A stretch of DNA of 34,998 nucleotides from Gammaproteobacteria bacterium (GCA_021773245.1 JAJFKK010000039.1:1-34998), one strand, 5' to 3'. Shown: positions 17,574-28,190, counted from the stretch's first letter. Made by a program: numbers and translations. The notes: generated by a model from the letters alone, not told the origin.

Positions 17574-18692
17574 ATGCAACTCAAAAAGAGTTTAATATTT
17601 ATGCTGCAATATTCTGCTTACGGGCTAGCAGCAGCATTTTTGTTTTTATTATTAACCTCTAATGATTTATTGACTGATTTCTCATTCTCTACGTCAGATC
17701 GTTATTCTTTCAACGACGCAGTAATGTCAACTGCCCCAGCCGTTGTTAATGTCTATGCTAGTAAGGTATACCAAGAAAGAAGCCACCCATTATTCCAAGA
17801 TCCCTTATTTCAGCGTTTCTTTGGTAAAGCACCAACCATGCCAAAAAAACGTCGTGATAGCTCAATAGGTTCCGGTGTTATCATGAATACGGCTGGTTAT
17901 ATCTTAACCAATGCACATGTTATTCAAGATGCAAACGATATTCGCGTTACTCTTAATGATGGTCAGCAAGTTCAAGCCCAATTAATTGGATTCGACGCGG
18001 ATACTGATTTAGCAGTTCTCAACATACCAATAGAAAATCTACCACAGATACCAATTGGTAATTCAACACAGCTGAAAATCGGCGATATCGTTTTAGCTAT
18101 CGGTAATCCGTACAATTTCGGCCAAACTGTCACTCAAGGAATAGTTAGCGCTACAAGTAGAAAACGGCGCGGCATCTCATTTTTCGACGATTTTATACAA
18201 ACCGACGCCGATATTAACCTTGGTAATTCTGGTGGAGCACTAGTCAATGCTGATGGCGAATTGATTGGTATCAATACCGCAATTATTTCAAGCAGTGGTG
18301 GTTCTGAAGGCATTGGCCTAGCAACGCCAATTAATCAAGCTGTAGATGTAATGAATCAAATTATTTCAAATGGAAAAGTAGTTCGAGGCTGGTTAGGTAT
18401 TGAAGCTCAAACATTAGGTGCCGATACTATTAAATCAGCTAACCTCAAAACGGGTGGTGTATTAGTAACAGCAATTATACGCAATGGACCAGCCGAAAAT
18501 GCAGGTATTGTTCCTGGTGATATTATGATCACAATCGACGGAAAAAACGTCAGTTCTCCAGATCAGGCTATTGAAACAATTACTGAATTAGAACCGGGTA
18601 AAGAAATAAAAATAAATATATTACGAGGTTGGGAACAACAAGAGTTAATTGCAATAATTGCGCAACGGCCTACAGCACAAATGCCAAAATAA
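17574..18692 (+). CDS. degS: DegS/AlgW-type periplasmic serine protease
   Basis: This 372-residue HtrA-family protease has an uncleaved N-terminal membrane anchor (about 10-28) and a trypsin-like domain with catalytic His115 (TNAHVI), Asp145 (DTDLAVL) and Ser219 (GNSGGAL). A single PDZ domain (about 272-355) starts GWLGIEAQTL. One PDZ plus an anchor distinguishes DegS/AlgW from the two-PDZ DegP. These proteases sense misfolded outer-membrane porin tails and start cleavage of the anti-sigma factor RseA/MucA. The position next to hisC and petA matches algW in Pseudomonas. It diverges from petA and converges on hisC with an 18-base gap. Confidence 0.93.
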   Translation: MQLKKSLIFMLQYSAYGLAAAFLFLLLTSNDLLTDFSFSTSDRYSFNDAVMSTAPAVVNVYASKVYQERSHPLFQDPLFQRFFGKAPTMPKKRRDSSIGSGVIMNTAGYILTNAHVIQDANDIRVTLNDGQQVQAQLIGFDADTDLAVLNIPIENLPQIPIGNSTQLKIGDIVLAIGNPYNFGQTVTQGIVSATSRKRRGISFFDDFIQTDADINLGNSGGALVNADGELIGINTAIISSSGGSEGIGLATPINQAVDVMNQIISNGKVVRGWLGIEAQTLGADTIKSANLKTGGVLVTAIIRNGPAENAGIVPGDIMITIDGKNVSSPDQAIETITELEPGKEIKINILRGWEQQELIAIIAQRPTAQMPK

Positions 18693-18710
18693 TACTTTGG
18701 AGGAAAATTA

Positions 18711-19790
18711 TTAACTCATAATCATTTTAAGTGTAGAAAGAAAAGTATCATTCTCCTCTTTAGTGCCAATCGTTACGCGTAGACAATTTTCTAACAAAGG
18801 ATGAGTCCCGTGTAAATTTTTGATCAAGATTTTATTTTTCAATAACTCCGCATGAACAAATTCACCGCCCTTCTCCGTTATTCGAATTAAAATAAAATTC
18901 GCTTCGCTTTGCCATGCTTCAACTCCTTCAATATTTAAAAGAGAATTAAATACAAAGCTTCTATCATCACGAATTTGCCCAGCTTGTTCTTCTAGTAAAC
19001 TAATATTTTGAATTATGAAATTTGCACTTAACTGATTAAGCGTACCGATATTATATGGCAACCTTAATTTTTCAAATTCTGAAATCCATTCCGGCGCACC
19101 AATTAAGATTCCTAATCTTAAACCTGCCAGACCAAGCTTGGATAAAGTTCTCATTAACAAAACATTTGGGTATCTCTGTAAACAAGACATCATGCTCTTT
19201 TGTGCAAAGACATGATAAGCCTCATCAATAACGACAAGACCAGGCGCTGCTTGTATGATTTTCTCGATAGATTCCTGGTCAAACATATTTCCTGTTGGAT
19301 TATTTGGCCAGGCTATGAAAATAACAGCAGGCTGTTTTTCTTTAATTGTTTTCAGCATCAAAGGAAGGTTGAGAGAGAAGTCATCGTTTAATGGCACACC
19401 AACATAATCAAGTTCCAACAAAGAACTTAATAAGCGATACATAACAAAACCCGGCTCCGGAGCCATAATCACATTGGATGTTTTATTTAATGCCAACATG
19501 ATAATTTGAATTAATTCATCAGAACCATTTCCAAACATCATTGCTGTATTATCAGGTAAACCTAATACTGCACTTAACCTTTCTCTTAATTCACTGGTAC
19601 TCGCATCTGGATATCGATTGAGTTCAGCTTGCTCCAAATAGGTAGACCATGTTGTTTTAATTTCATCCGGCCACACATAGGGATTTTCCATCGCATCCAA
19701 TTTTATAACATCGCTGGTTTTAGGAACGTGATAAGCCTTAGCATCAAGAACAGATGACTTGATGATCTTTTTGATTTGGTTTTCGAGCAT
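18711..19790 (-). CDS. hisC: Histidinol-phosphate aminotransferase
   Basis: HisC converts imidazole-acetol phosphate and glutamate to histidinol phosphate, step 7 of histidine synthesis, with pyridoxal phosphate. The 359-residue class-I/II aminotransferase shows NRYPDAST, GNGSDELI, FIAWPNNPTGN, VIDEAYHVF and the cofactor lysine Lys218 in RTLSKLGLAGLRLG. It lies downstream of hisD, separated by a 217-base inverted-repeat element, so its expression depends either on read-through or on a promoter within or after the element. Confidence 0.96.
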   Translation of the reverse strand: MLENQIKKIIKSSVLDAKAYHVPKTSDVIKLDAMENPYVWPDEIKTTWSTYLEQAELNRYPDASTSELRERLSAVLGLPDNTAMMFGNGSDELIQIIMLALNKTSNVIMAPEPGFVMYRLLSSLLELDYVGVPLNDDFSLNLPLMLKTIKEKQPAVIFIAWPNNPTGNMFDQESIEKIIQAAPGLVVIDEAYHVFAQKSMMSCLQRYPNVLLMRTLSKLGLAGLRLGILIGAPEWISEFEKLRLPYNIGTLNQLSANFIIQNISLLEEQAGQIRDDRSFVFNSLLNIEGVEAWQSEANFILIRITEKGGEFVHAELLKNKILIKNLHGTHPLLENCLRVTIGTKEENDTFLSTLKMIMS

Positions 19791-19817
19791 CTTCTTTTTT
19801 AATCTACTCTAAATATT

Positions 19818-20034
19818 AGATAGCTTTGCACGAATAGAGACTTTGTTCTCAGACGAGGCGAAAATGCGCACACGACTGCATGGACGCAGGAGGTAGAGCA
19901 ACGCAGGAAGCCAAAGCCGAGAAGCGGAGTTTATATTTAATAAATGAGCATTCGAGCACATTTTTACCAAAAGTAGGCGCATTAGGCGACGACGAATTAA
20001 ATTAGGACAAAAGATCATTTGTGCGAAGTTATCT
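19818..20034. repeat. Inverted-repeat-bounded intergenic element between hisD and hisC
   Basis: The ends are imperfect terminal inverted repeats: AGATAGCTTTGCACGAAT (19818-19835) and the complement of 20017-20034, which reads AGATAACTTCGCACAAAT, 15 of 18 matching. The element starts inside the hisD stop codon. Its interior is richer in G+C than the neighbourhood and holds GAGGCG, GACGCAGGAGG and GAGCAACGC, motifs partly shared with the element at 28190-28350. No transposase is encoded. It looks like a non-autonomous MITE-like or palindromic intergenic repeat; copy number cannot be judged from one window. Confidence 0.65.
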
Positions 20035-21325
20035 ATGAATCGCGACGATACTCTGCTGACCGTGCATGCGCCGTCAACCCTTCACCATGTGCTAATACAG
20101 AAGCTGTTTCAGCAATACTAGTCACTGAACTGCTACTACATTTAATTAATGATGATTGTTTTTGAAAATCATAAACACCTAATGGTGATGAAAATCGAGC
20201 TGTTCTCGCAGTAGGTAATACATGATTTGGGCCGGCACAATAATCACCCAGAGACTCTGCTGAATAATGCCCCATGAATATCGCACCAGCGTGCCTTATA
20301 TCATCTAATAATGAATCAGGATCAGAAACAGCAAGCTCTAAGTGCTCTGGCGCTATTGTATTAACAACCTCAATAGCTTGTTTAAGATTATTTACTTTTA
20401 TCATTGCACTATTGCTTTTTAGTGCTGCTTTAATAATTTCAGCTCTTTCCATTTCTGGTAAAAGTTTTTCAATACTGTTTTCAACTTGGGTAATAAAATC
20501 AGCATCAGGTGAAATCAGTATGGCGCTCGCTTGTTCATCGTGTTCTGCCTGTGCAAACATATCCATTGCGACCCAATCAGGGTTTGCACTGTTATCGCCA
20601 ACAATCACGACTTCTGAAGGACCTGCAATCATATCAATACCAACAACTCCAAATACTTGACGCTTGGCCGTTGCCACATAAATATTGCCAGGGCCAACAA
20701 TTTTATCTACCTTTGGCACTAAATGCGTACCATAAGCAAGTGCAGCAACCGCCTGCGCTCCACCAATTGAAAATACTCGGCTAACTCCAGCGATTGCGGC
20801 TGCAGCTAGAACTAAATCATTACGCTTATCATCTGGTGTGGGAACAACCATAATAATTTCTTCAACACCAGCAACATGCGCCGGAATCACATTCATTAAT
20901 ACGGATGAAGGGTAAGCGGCTTTTCCTCCAGGGACATAAACTCCAACACGATCTAATGGCGTTATCTTTTGACCCAAGACGTTACCTTCGTCGTCTTCAT
21001 AACTCCACGTAGATTGTTTTTGTTTTTCGTGAAATTCACGAACGCGTTTCGCAGCGTGTTCCAAACCATTACGTAGTTCATTAGGAATACGTTTTAATGC
21101 TGCTTCCAGATCCTGTTTAGATATCTCTAAAGATTCTAGTGATGCAGAACGCCGATCAAATTGATTTGTATATTCAAGTAACGCTTCATCACCACGAGCA
21201 CGTATATTGGAAATTACTTTGGAAACTGTTTCAACGATAGCCTGTTCTGGTTCATCAGTTGATGAAAGCAAAGACTGTAATGATGAATCGAAATTCTCAT
21301 CAGATGTATCGAGATGTTTTAACAT
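20033..21325 (-). CDS. hisD: Histidinol dehydrogenase
   Basis: HisD oxidises histidinol to histidine in two NAD-dependent steps and needs zinc. The 430-residue protein has the diagnostic block [31 protein letters not shown], then [29 protein letters not shown], and AQAEHDEQA, which carries the zinc ligands Gln and His. Length is normal (E. coli 434). It begins 3 bases after hisG. The stop codon TAG overlaps the first bases of a repeat element. Confidence 0.97.
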   Translation of the reverse strand: MLKHLDTSDENFDSSLQSLLSSTDEPEQAIVETVSKVISNIRARGDEALLEYTNQFDRRSASLESLEISKQDLEAALKRIPNELRNGLEHAAKRVREFHEKQKQSTWSYEDDEGNVLGQKITPLDRVGVYVPGGKAAYPSSVLMNVIPAHVAGVEEIIMVVPTPDDKRNDLVLAAAAIAGVSRVFSIGGAQAVAALAYGTHLVPKVDKIVGPGNIYVATAKRQVFGVVGIDMIAGPSEVVIVGDNSANPDWVAMDMFAQAEHDEQASAILISPDADFITQVENSIEKLLPEMERAEIIKAALKSNSAMIKVNNLKQAIEVVNTIAPEHLELAVSDPDSLLDDIRHAGAIFMGHYSAESLGDYCAGPNHVLPTARTARFSSPLGVYDFQKQSSLIKCSSSSVTSIAETASVLAHGEGLTAHARSAEYRRDS

Positions 21326-21328
21326 GAC

Positions 21329-21958
21329 CTAACTAACAATATCTGACAATTGGTCTAAAATGGGTTTTATCGTTGCGTTTTTCATTTTCATTGCAGCCTT
21401 ATTAACAACTAATCGAGAGCTAATATCAGCAATGTGTTCAAGTGTGACCAATCCATTTGCCTTTAAAGTATTTCCGGTATCGACAAGATCTACAATCCAG
21501 TCTGATAAGCCCAATACTGGACCTAATTCCATTGAACCATAGAGTTTAATAATTTCGACTTGTTGTCCGCGCTCAGCAAAATAGTTCTTAGTGATATTAG
21601 TATATTTTGTAACAACACGAGGTCGGTCTAAAATTGGTTTTGCATCTTTAAGACCAGCTAACATCATTCGACATTTTGCTATACCAAGGTCGATAGGCTC
21701 GTATAATCCATCTCCGGAATATTCCATCAATACATCTTTTCCCGCGATACCCAGTTCTGCGGCACCACGCTCAACATAGGTAGGAACGTCTGTAGCACGA
21801 ATAACAAGCAAACGAATATTAGGCTGGTTCGTTTCTAATACCAGTTTACGTGTTGAATTAGGGTCATCTATAGGAACAATACCCAACTTGGCAAGTAAGG
21901 GCATCGCATCATCGTAAATACGACCTTTAGAGACTGCAATTGTAATGTTGTCAGGCAT
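21329..21958 (-). CDS. hisG: ATP phosphoribosyltransferase, short form
   Basis: HisG joins ATP and PRPP in the first step of histidine synthesis. The 209-residue product is the short catalytic form (HisG-S), lacking the C-terminal regulatory ACT domain of the E. coli enzyme. Family motifs are [42 protein letters not shown], and [21 protein letters not shown]. Short forms work with a HisZ subunit, which is not in this window. It leads hisG-hisD and lies downstream of murA. Confidence 0.96.
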   Translation of the reverse strand: MPDNITIAVSKGRIYDDAMPLLAKLGIVPIDDPNSTRKLVLETNQPNIRLLVIRATDVPTYVERGAAELGIAGKDVLMEYSGDGLYEPIDLGIAKCRMMLAGLKDAKPILDRPRVVTKYTNITKNYFAERGQQVEIIKLYGSMELGPVLGLSDWIVDLVDTGNTLKANGLVTLEHIADISSRLVVNKAAMKMKNATIKPILDQLSDIVS

Positions 21959-22059
21959 ATACTTAAATCTGCGTTAGTTGCTTATGTGTTTGCATCAAGT
22001 TGAGGAAGAATACAATAGAACTGGAATGACTAAAAAAGTTTCCTACTATTATCTGCTAC

Positions 22060-23325
<1,266 letters not shown>

Positions 23326-23356
23326 TTATCGTTACCTTTAAAAATGACTAACAGTC

Positions 23357-23602
23357 TCAGGAATGTGTTTGTTTAGCCCATTCTTCTGGACTATATGTTT
23401 GAAAAGACAAAGCATGGATATCTGTCCCCATTTTATCACCCAAAGTTTTATAAACCATCTGGTGTTGTTGCACCATCGTTTTACCGACAAATTGTTCACT
23501 GACAATACGTGCTTGAAAATGAGTACCATCATCACCTTCAACCAAAACATCCGCATCGGACAAGCCTGATTCAATCAGTTCTTTAATTATTATTGGGTTC
23601 AT
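23357..23602 (-). CDS. ibaG: BolA-family iron-sulfur protein IbaG
   Basis: IbaG (YrbA) is a small BolA-like protein that works with monothiol glutaredoxin in iron-sulfur handling. The 81-residue product shows the BolA fold: ESGLSDADVLVEGDDGTHFQARIVSEQFVGKTMVQQHQMVYKTLGDKM, then the C-terminal IHALSFQTYSPEEW. The position directly before murA identifies it as IbaG rather than BolA. A larger reading frame shifted by one (23338-23574) is a shadow. Confidence 0.95.
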   Translation of the reverse strand: MNPIIIKELIESGLSDADVLVEGDDGTHFQARIVSEQFVGKTMVQQHQMVYKTLGDKMGTDIHALSFQTYSPEEWAKQTHS

Positions 23603-23683
23603 ATATGGCTACTCTACAAATTAATTGGCTATGATAATGGAAAGTACAACGTTAAGTGATGATATTTTAAGTGTCTTAAAGTA

Positions 23684-23708
23684 AACAACCGGGCAATGCC
23701 CGGTTGTT
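23684..23708 (-). terminator. GC-rich hairpin between mlaC and ibaG
   Basis: AACAACCGGGC (23684-23694) pairs perfectly with GCCCGGTTGTT (23698-23708) around a 3-base loop, an 11-bp stem. It starts 23 bases after the mlaC stop. On the minus strand the stem ends in T-rich sequence (TTGTTTACTTT), so it can act as an intrinsic terminator or attenuator separating mlaC from ibaG-murA. Confidence 0.7.
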
Positions 23709-23731
23709 AGCGTTTCATTGGTAATTCTAAA

Positions 23732-24361
23732 TTATTTCGCTAGGCTTTTCGCAAGCTTATCATTTTTATCAGAAAGCTTCTGAACCAAAGAATCAAAACC
23801 TTCTTTTTTGATTTGGCTAGCAAATGATCCTCGATAGGTTGAGACCAGACTAACGCCATCAACCGCAACGTCCACTACTTTCCATTCTTCATTCTTTTGA
23901 TGCATACGATATGCAACCGGGAATGGCTGTGAGCCTTCACTGGTCAATTCCGTCTTCACAACGGCAAGATTCGATTTTGGATTTTGCTCTACAGGAAAAT
24001 ATTTCACTTCCTGACCAGAATATTCTAGCAATGCACGCGCATAAGTACGGACAAGTAACGTTTTGAACTGCTCAATAAATTCATTACGTTGCGCTTCATT
24101 AGCACTTTTCCAGTTTTTACCAAGTACCCACTTTGACATGCTAATAAAGTCAAAATGAGGGATAACAAGCTCATTTACCAGTTCATAAATCTGACTTGGA
24201 TTTTCTTCCAAAGCAGAGCGCTGACTCTCTATTTTTTCAATAACACCATTTGACGTTTCCTTTACAACCGCTTCAGGTGATTGAACTGCAGCTACAACCT
24301 GACTCGTGCCAGCCATTAAGGACAAGACTAAAAACAGCGATTTGATGACTCTGCCTTCCAT
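23732..24361 (-). CDS. mlaC: MlaC/Ttg2D-family periplasmic lipid carrier
   Basis: MlaC-family proteins are soluble periplasmic phospholipid carriers; HpnM is a relative linked to hopanoids. The 209-residue precursor has a signal peptide (about 1-24, ending SQVVAA). The family pattern follows: VNELVIPHFDFISMSKWVLGKNWKSANEAQRNEFIEQFKTLLVRTYARAL, then VVKTELTSEGSQPFPVAYRMHQKNEEWKVVDVAVDGVSLVSTYRGSFASQIKKEG. A ribosome site AGAGGT precedes the ATG. Usually this gene lies within mlaFEDCB upstream of ibaG-murA; here mlaFED and mlaB are absent, and the upstream neighbour is an MMPL/RND transporter. Whether it works as MlaC or as an HpnM-like partner of that transporter is open. Confidence 0.9.
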   Translation of the reverse strand: MEGRVIKSLFLVLSLMAGTSQVVAAVQSPEAVVKETSNGVIEKIESQRSALEENPSQIYELVNELVIPHFDFISMSKWVLGKNWKSANEAQRNEFIEQFKTLLVRTYARALLEYSGQEVKYFPVEQNPKSNLAVVKTELTSEGSQPFPVAYRMHQKNEEWKVVDVAVDGVSLVSTYRGSFASQIKKEGFDSLVQKLSDKNDKLAKSLAK

Positions 24362-24630
24362 TGTTATACCTCTGATTGTTATTTATTGTATTGACCCAGT
24401 ACTAATCCTACTAGTTCATAACTGCTTGCTTATATTGTGCTTTTACCGACACTTTAATTTTTAAATAAGCAAAAAGACCAAGTATTCTGGAGGCGAGTAT
24501 TGTAATGACAATATATGCCGATAGAAAGCCTTTATCTTGTGACTTTTTCGACAATATTTAATTATTTAAACTTGCCTAAGTAACAGTTTTACATGAAAAA
24601 ATAGCTACAAGATATTGTTTAGAAAACCTT
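24362..24630. other. 269-base gap between the MMPL gene and mlaC
   Basis: No established gene lies here. On the minus strand TATAAG (centred near 24438) with TTAAAG 17 bases upstream is a possible mlaC promoter, which would make mlaC a separate transcript. A palindrome TATTGT-AATG-ACAATA lies near 24499-24514. On the plus strand a GGAGG at about 24489 precedes an 18-codon reading frame (MTIYADRKPLSCDFFDNI), probably accidental. Confidence 0.35.
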
Positions 24631-24645
24631 TTAGTCAAAAGGTTT
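24624..24645 (-). terminator. AT-rich hairpin at the end of the MMPL gene
   Basis: AAACCTTTT (24624-24632) and AAAAGGTTT (24637-24645) form a 9-bp stem with a 4-base loop overlapping the MMPL stop codon. On the minus strand TTTTC follows. The stem is weak and AT-rich, so termination here is only possible. Confidence 0.35.
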
Positions 24646-27105
24646 CCAAATTAAGATTAATTTTGGCAATAACGTCAGTGCAGCAAATAAGGCAATAAAC
24701 ATCGCCAAAGCTGTCAATAAGCCAAAATAGATTGTCGGAATAAAATTAGACAACACCAGAATTGAAAAACCAATAATAATTGTAATAGCCGTATAGAAAA
24801 CAGCTTTACCAATATTGGCATGGCAATAATGCATGGTTTTTACATAGTCGTGTGTCTGAGGAAATTCTTCACGAAAACGATAGATATAATGGATGCTGTT
24901 ATCAACTGCAATACCAATAGTAATTGCGGCAATTGTAATCGTCATCATGTCCAGAGGAATTCGCAATAACCCCATCAGTCCAAGAATAATTGCTGCCGCA
25001 AGCACATTCGGCACAATACCAATTATGGCAAGTGGTATAGAACGGAATAAAAGCATCAACATTAAGGCTATGCCTGCCATGACGACGCCCAAGGTTAATA
25101 TTTGAGACTTGAACAAACTTTGTAACATATTGTTATAAAGAACAAGGATACCTGTAACTTGTATCTTATCCTCAGCAATACCAAGTTTCTCGGTCAAATC
25201 TCTTTTTATTTGATCAACTAACTCCTTGCGCCTTAAATCCTTCATGGAATCGAGAATACGTATATTGATACGCGCCTGGTTATTTTCTTCTGATAAATAG
25301 GGGGTAACCATGCTCTCTTTCAGTTCATCTGGCATACGTTTAGTAACAATAGCCAGTTCAAAAGCATCAAACTCACCTTCGTTAATTTGTTCACCGACAC
25401 GAATAATCGAAGCAAGCGATAACACCTTGCCAACAGCAGGTAAGGAATCGAGATAATCATGTACTTCTTTTATCGTATCGACTCTTTCTGGTGTCAACCA
25501 GGCTTGTTCTTCCTGCTCATCTTCAAAACCACCAAATAAAGCATCTAAATCCTCAAAATCATCTTCACCAGCTCCTTCAGATTCATTCGATGCATCTTCA
25601 AGATTCAAGACAATATCAAGTGGCGTTGTACCGCCTAGTTTCTCGTCAATTAAACGTAAACCCTGATATATCTCGGTATCTTCACTAAAGTAATTAATAA
25701 AACTATTTTCGACTTCCAACCGAGTGATGCCATAGGCGCTCACAAGGCCAAGCACAACCGTTAGAAAGAGAACTTTATTGCCATGGCCTTCAGTAAGTGA
25801 GGCTAATTTAGGTGTAAACTGAAATTCATTCCTTGCACTTAACTGTTCAGAAGTCTTCGAAAGCAAAACTAATAAAGCAGGAAAAAGTATAAATGAGGTA
25901 AAGAAAGTTACCGTTAATCCAATGGTCATCATCCAGCCAAAATCAATGACCGGTTTTATGCCACTCACCACTAATGAGCCAAATGCCATAATCGTTGTTA
26001 ACGCAGTATAAAAACAAGGCCAAACCATTTTGCATGCTGTTTCCAAGACTAATTCATGTTGGGTCTTTTCTGGAAAGTCATTGCTTAATTGTCGATAACG
26101 GACAATCAAATGTACATTCATTGACATCGTTATAATCAACATTAAAGAAATAAAGTTTGAAGAAATGACTGTGACATTCCAGCCAACTAGGCCAAGTAAG
26201 CCAATCATCAGTAATCCGGCATAAAAACAACTTAATAAGGGCAACATTACCCATCTAAGCTTACGGAAAATAATCGTCAACATACCGACAAGAAAAAGAA
26301 AAACACCAACGCCAAAGATGATCAAATCATTTTTAATATAGGTGATCATGTCATCGGTGATCATTGACACGCCGCCCAGGTTAAAATCGCCATGAACACT
26401 ATACTTCTTGATTAACTGTCTGACTTTTTCAATGTTCTCGTGATTAGTCTTGTCTATTTCATTTTTCTGCTTGCTATATTCATCTAATATCTCATCAAGA
26501 TTATCTTGTTCCTCTGCTGATAAGCCTTGGTCTTTATCCTTAAATAAAAACTCGTTTCTTTGTTTTTGAAGTTCACGAAACTCTGGATGATCTTTCAAGT
26601 TAACCTGAATTGCTGTGGTTGCCCCATCTTCACTAATGTTTAATTCCTTATAGATAGGACTGCTCATCATTTCCTGTTTGGCTTTTACCAGGTCAACATC
26701 ACCACCTTCAAGCGTACGAACATTATCAGCAACTTCTGAAATAGAACCTTCTACTTGTCTAACCAAAGGGACATCAACCAAACTGACGACTGACTCAACA
26801 GGTTCTAATTCACGTAGTTCATTTCGTAAATTTGTAATTTGCTGCAATGTAGCCGGAGAAAACAAATCATCATTAGGAGTGAACGTGATGAAAAGAAAAT
26901 CTCTGGTAGCGTAGCGTTCTGCTATCTCGCGAAATAATTCCAGATCTTTATCATCATCCAATAATAGGGAATCTGCTGAAGCATCAAGTTTGAAATCTTT
27001 AGTATGGACAGCAAAAAAAGCCAATATGACTGCCATTAATATGCAAACTATTATCGGCCTATTTAAGACCGTCGCTACATAAATATTTTTTATTTGTTCA
27101 AACAC
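24631..27105 (-). CDS. MMPL/RND-superfamily transporter (HpnN-like)
   Basis: The 824-residue inner-membrane protein has the duplicated RND/MMPL layout. One membrane helix (about 17-34) is followed by a large periplasmic domain (35-255), five helices (about 258-418), a sixth-type helix at about 444-462, a second periplasmic domain (463-660) and five final helices (about 668-818). Conserved membrane motifs are MSMNVHLIVRYR in the first half and GIAVDNSIHYIYRFRE (731-746) in the second. MMPL proteins move lipids or hydrophobic molecules; HpnN moves hopanoids. The neighbour mlaC suggests a lipid-trafficking pair (inference). The first periplasmic domain has a long coiled-coil-like charged stretch (about 176-235), and the second an acidic insertion (503-534). 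Confidence 0.85.
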   Translation of the reverse strand: MFEQIKNIYVATVLNRPIIVCILMAVILAFFAVHTKDFKLDASADSLLLDDDKDLELFREIAERYATRDFLFITFTPNDDLFSPATLQQITNLRNELRELEPVESVVSLVDVPLVRQVEGSISEVADNVRTLEGGDVDLVKAKQEMMSSPIYKELNISEDGATTAIQVNLKDHPEFRELQKQRNEFLFKDKDQGLSAEEQDNLDEILDEYSKQKNEIDKTNHENIEKVRQLIKKYSVHGDFNLGGVSMITDDMITYIKNDLIIFGVGVFLFLVGMLTIIFRKLRWVMLPLLSCFYAGLLMIGLLGLVGWNVTVISSNFISLMLIITMSMNVHLIVRYRQLSNDFPEKTQHELVLETACKMVWPCFYTALTTIMAFGSLVVSGIKPVIDFGWMMTIGLTVTFFTSFILFPALLVLLSKTSEQLSARNEFQFTPKLASLTEGHGNKVLFLTVVLGLVSAYGITRLEVENSFINYFSEDTEIYQGLRLIDEKLGGTTPLDIVLNLEDASNESEGAGEDDFEDLDALFGGFEDEQEEQAWLTPERVDTIKEVHDYLDSLPAVGKVLSLASIIRVGEQINEGEFDAFELAIVTKRMPDELKESMVTPYLSEENNQARINIRILDSMKDLRRKELVDQIKRDLTEKLGIAEDKIQVTGILVLYNNMLQSLFKSQILTLGVVMAGIALMLMLLFRSIPLAIIGIVPNVLAAAIILGLMGLLRIPLDMMTITIAAITIGIAVDNSIHYIYRFREEFPQTHDYVKTMHYCHANIGKAVFYTAITIIIGFSILVLSNFIPTIYFGLLTALAMFIALFAALTLLPKLILIWKPFD

Positions 27106-27185
27106 TTTATTATTATTTTAATGATAAATGAGTAATGCCTGGAACTACTGCATTAATTACTTTAGAAAAATGAGTGGATAATTTT

Positions 27186-27566
27186 TTAATCCACCAATAG
27201 CTCAATCTTATAACCATCAGGGTCTTCTACAAAAGCAATAACTGTGTCACCACCTTGCATAGGCCCTGCTTCTCTGATGACATTTCCACCCGCTGCTTTT
27301 ATTTTATCGCACGCCTTGTAGACATCTTCAACACCGATAGCGATATGCCCATAGGCATTTCCCAGATCATAAGACTCTGTACCCCAATTATGTGTTAATT
27401 CCAGAACGGTCACTTCTGACTCGGCACCATAACCCAAATAAGCCAGTGTGAATTCATGTTCTGGATAGTCATGTCTACGTATTAATTTCATTTCTAAAAC
27501 GTTTTCATAAAATGCCAGAGATTTATCAAGATCCCCAACTCGTAACATCGCGTGCAACATTCGCAT
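27186..27566 (-). CDS. gloA: Lactoylglutathione lyase (glyoxalase I)
   Basis: GloA isomerises the hemithioacetal of methylglyoxal and glutathione to S-lactoylglutathione. The 126-residue protein has the paired beta-alpha-beta-beta-beta modules of the VOC fold, and all four metal ligands: His5 (MLHAMLRV), Glu56 (VLELTHNW), His74 (YGHIAIGV) and Glu122 (YKIELLVD). The short length without insertions fits the nickel-type bacterial enzyme. It follows purN by 21 bases. Confidence 0.97.
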   Translation of the reverse strand: MRMLHAMLRVGDLDKSLAFYENVLEMKLIRRHDYPEHEFTLAYLGYGAESEVTVLELTHNWGTESYDLGNAYGHIAIGVEDVYKACDKIKAAGGNVIREAGPMQGGDTVIAFVEDPDGYKIELLVD

Positions 27567-27587
27567 ATTTTTAGTCCCCCTAAAATG

Positions 27588-28190
27588 TTAATGATCAGGC
27601 AATATAATACTGTTATCTATAATTTTTTGTATTGTTTCTGCAAATAAAACGTGTTCGACCTTTAAAACCTTTACGGCCAAGGTTTCTGGCGTATCATCCG
27701 GCGCAACTGCAACTGTCCGTTGTGCCAAGATAGATCCTTTATCATATTCTTCATCGACCAAATGAATGGTCACGCCAGTCTCTTTCTCACCAGCATCTAT
27801 AACAGCTTTATGTACATTAATACCGAACATGCCCTGACCACCAAATTTTGGCAATAAAGATGGATGGATATTAATAATTCTGCTTTTATAAGCCGCAAGT
27901 GTTTTTGGCCCTATTTTTTTCATAAACCCAGCGAGTAAAACATAATCAACGTCACAACCTGTCAAAAGTTCTGTCATTGCTACATCCAGTTGGTCAGGGT
28001 CAGGATGTGTACAAGAGCTAAGGTGTTCGACATAAATATTTTTCTCTTTAGCGAGTGTTAAAGCTACAGAATCACCATTATTACTGATGACTACTTCGAC
28101 TGAAGCTGACAAGCTGCCCTGCTCGCATGCATCGATTATGGCAAGCATATTACTACCACGCCCAGAAACCAAGATGCCAAGTTTTTTCAT
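27588..28190 (-). CDS. purN: Phosphoribosylglycinamide formyltransferase
   Basis: PurN formylates GAR using 10-formyltetrahydrofolate, step 3 of purine synthesis. The 200-residue protein shows the N-terminal phosphate loop LVSGRGSNMLAI, the catalytic Asn-His of RIINIHPSLLPKFGGQGMFG, and the catalytic Asp in GVTIHLVDEEYDKGSI. The usual partner purM is not adjacent. The ATG abuts the inverted-repeat element at 28190-28350, whose end supplies the sequence where the ribosome binds. Confidence 0.96.
   Translation of the reverse strand: MKKLGILVSGRGSNMLAIIDACEQGSLSASVEVVISNNGDSVALTLAKEKNIYVEHLSSCTHPDPDQLDVAMTELLTGCDVDYVLLAGFMKKIGPKTLAAYKSRIINIHPSLLPKFGGQGMFGINVHKAVIDAGEKETGVTIHLVDEEYDKGSILAQRTVAVAPDDTPETLAVKVLKVEHVLFAETIQKIIDNSIILPDH

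Noticed and set aside
19860-19930. tRNA-like string GGTAGAGCAACGC in the hisD-hisC element
   Set aside because: No acceptor or anticodon stems can be formed around it; it is part of the repeat's G+C-rich head.
19809-20018. 69-codon reading frame on the minus strand between hisD and hisC
   Set aside because: It lies wholly within the inverted-repeat element, has no recognisable protein features and is most likely a by-product of the repeat's composition.
23338-23574. 78-codon frame overlapping ibaG in another frame
   Set aside because: ibaG itself has full BolA-family similarity and the overlapping frame has none.
24506-24562. 18-codon plus-strand frame with a GGAGG upstream in the MMPL-mlaC gap
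   Set aside because: The ribosome-site spacing is long, the peptide has no recognisable features, and the region more plausibly holds the mlaC promoter on the other strand.
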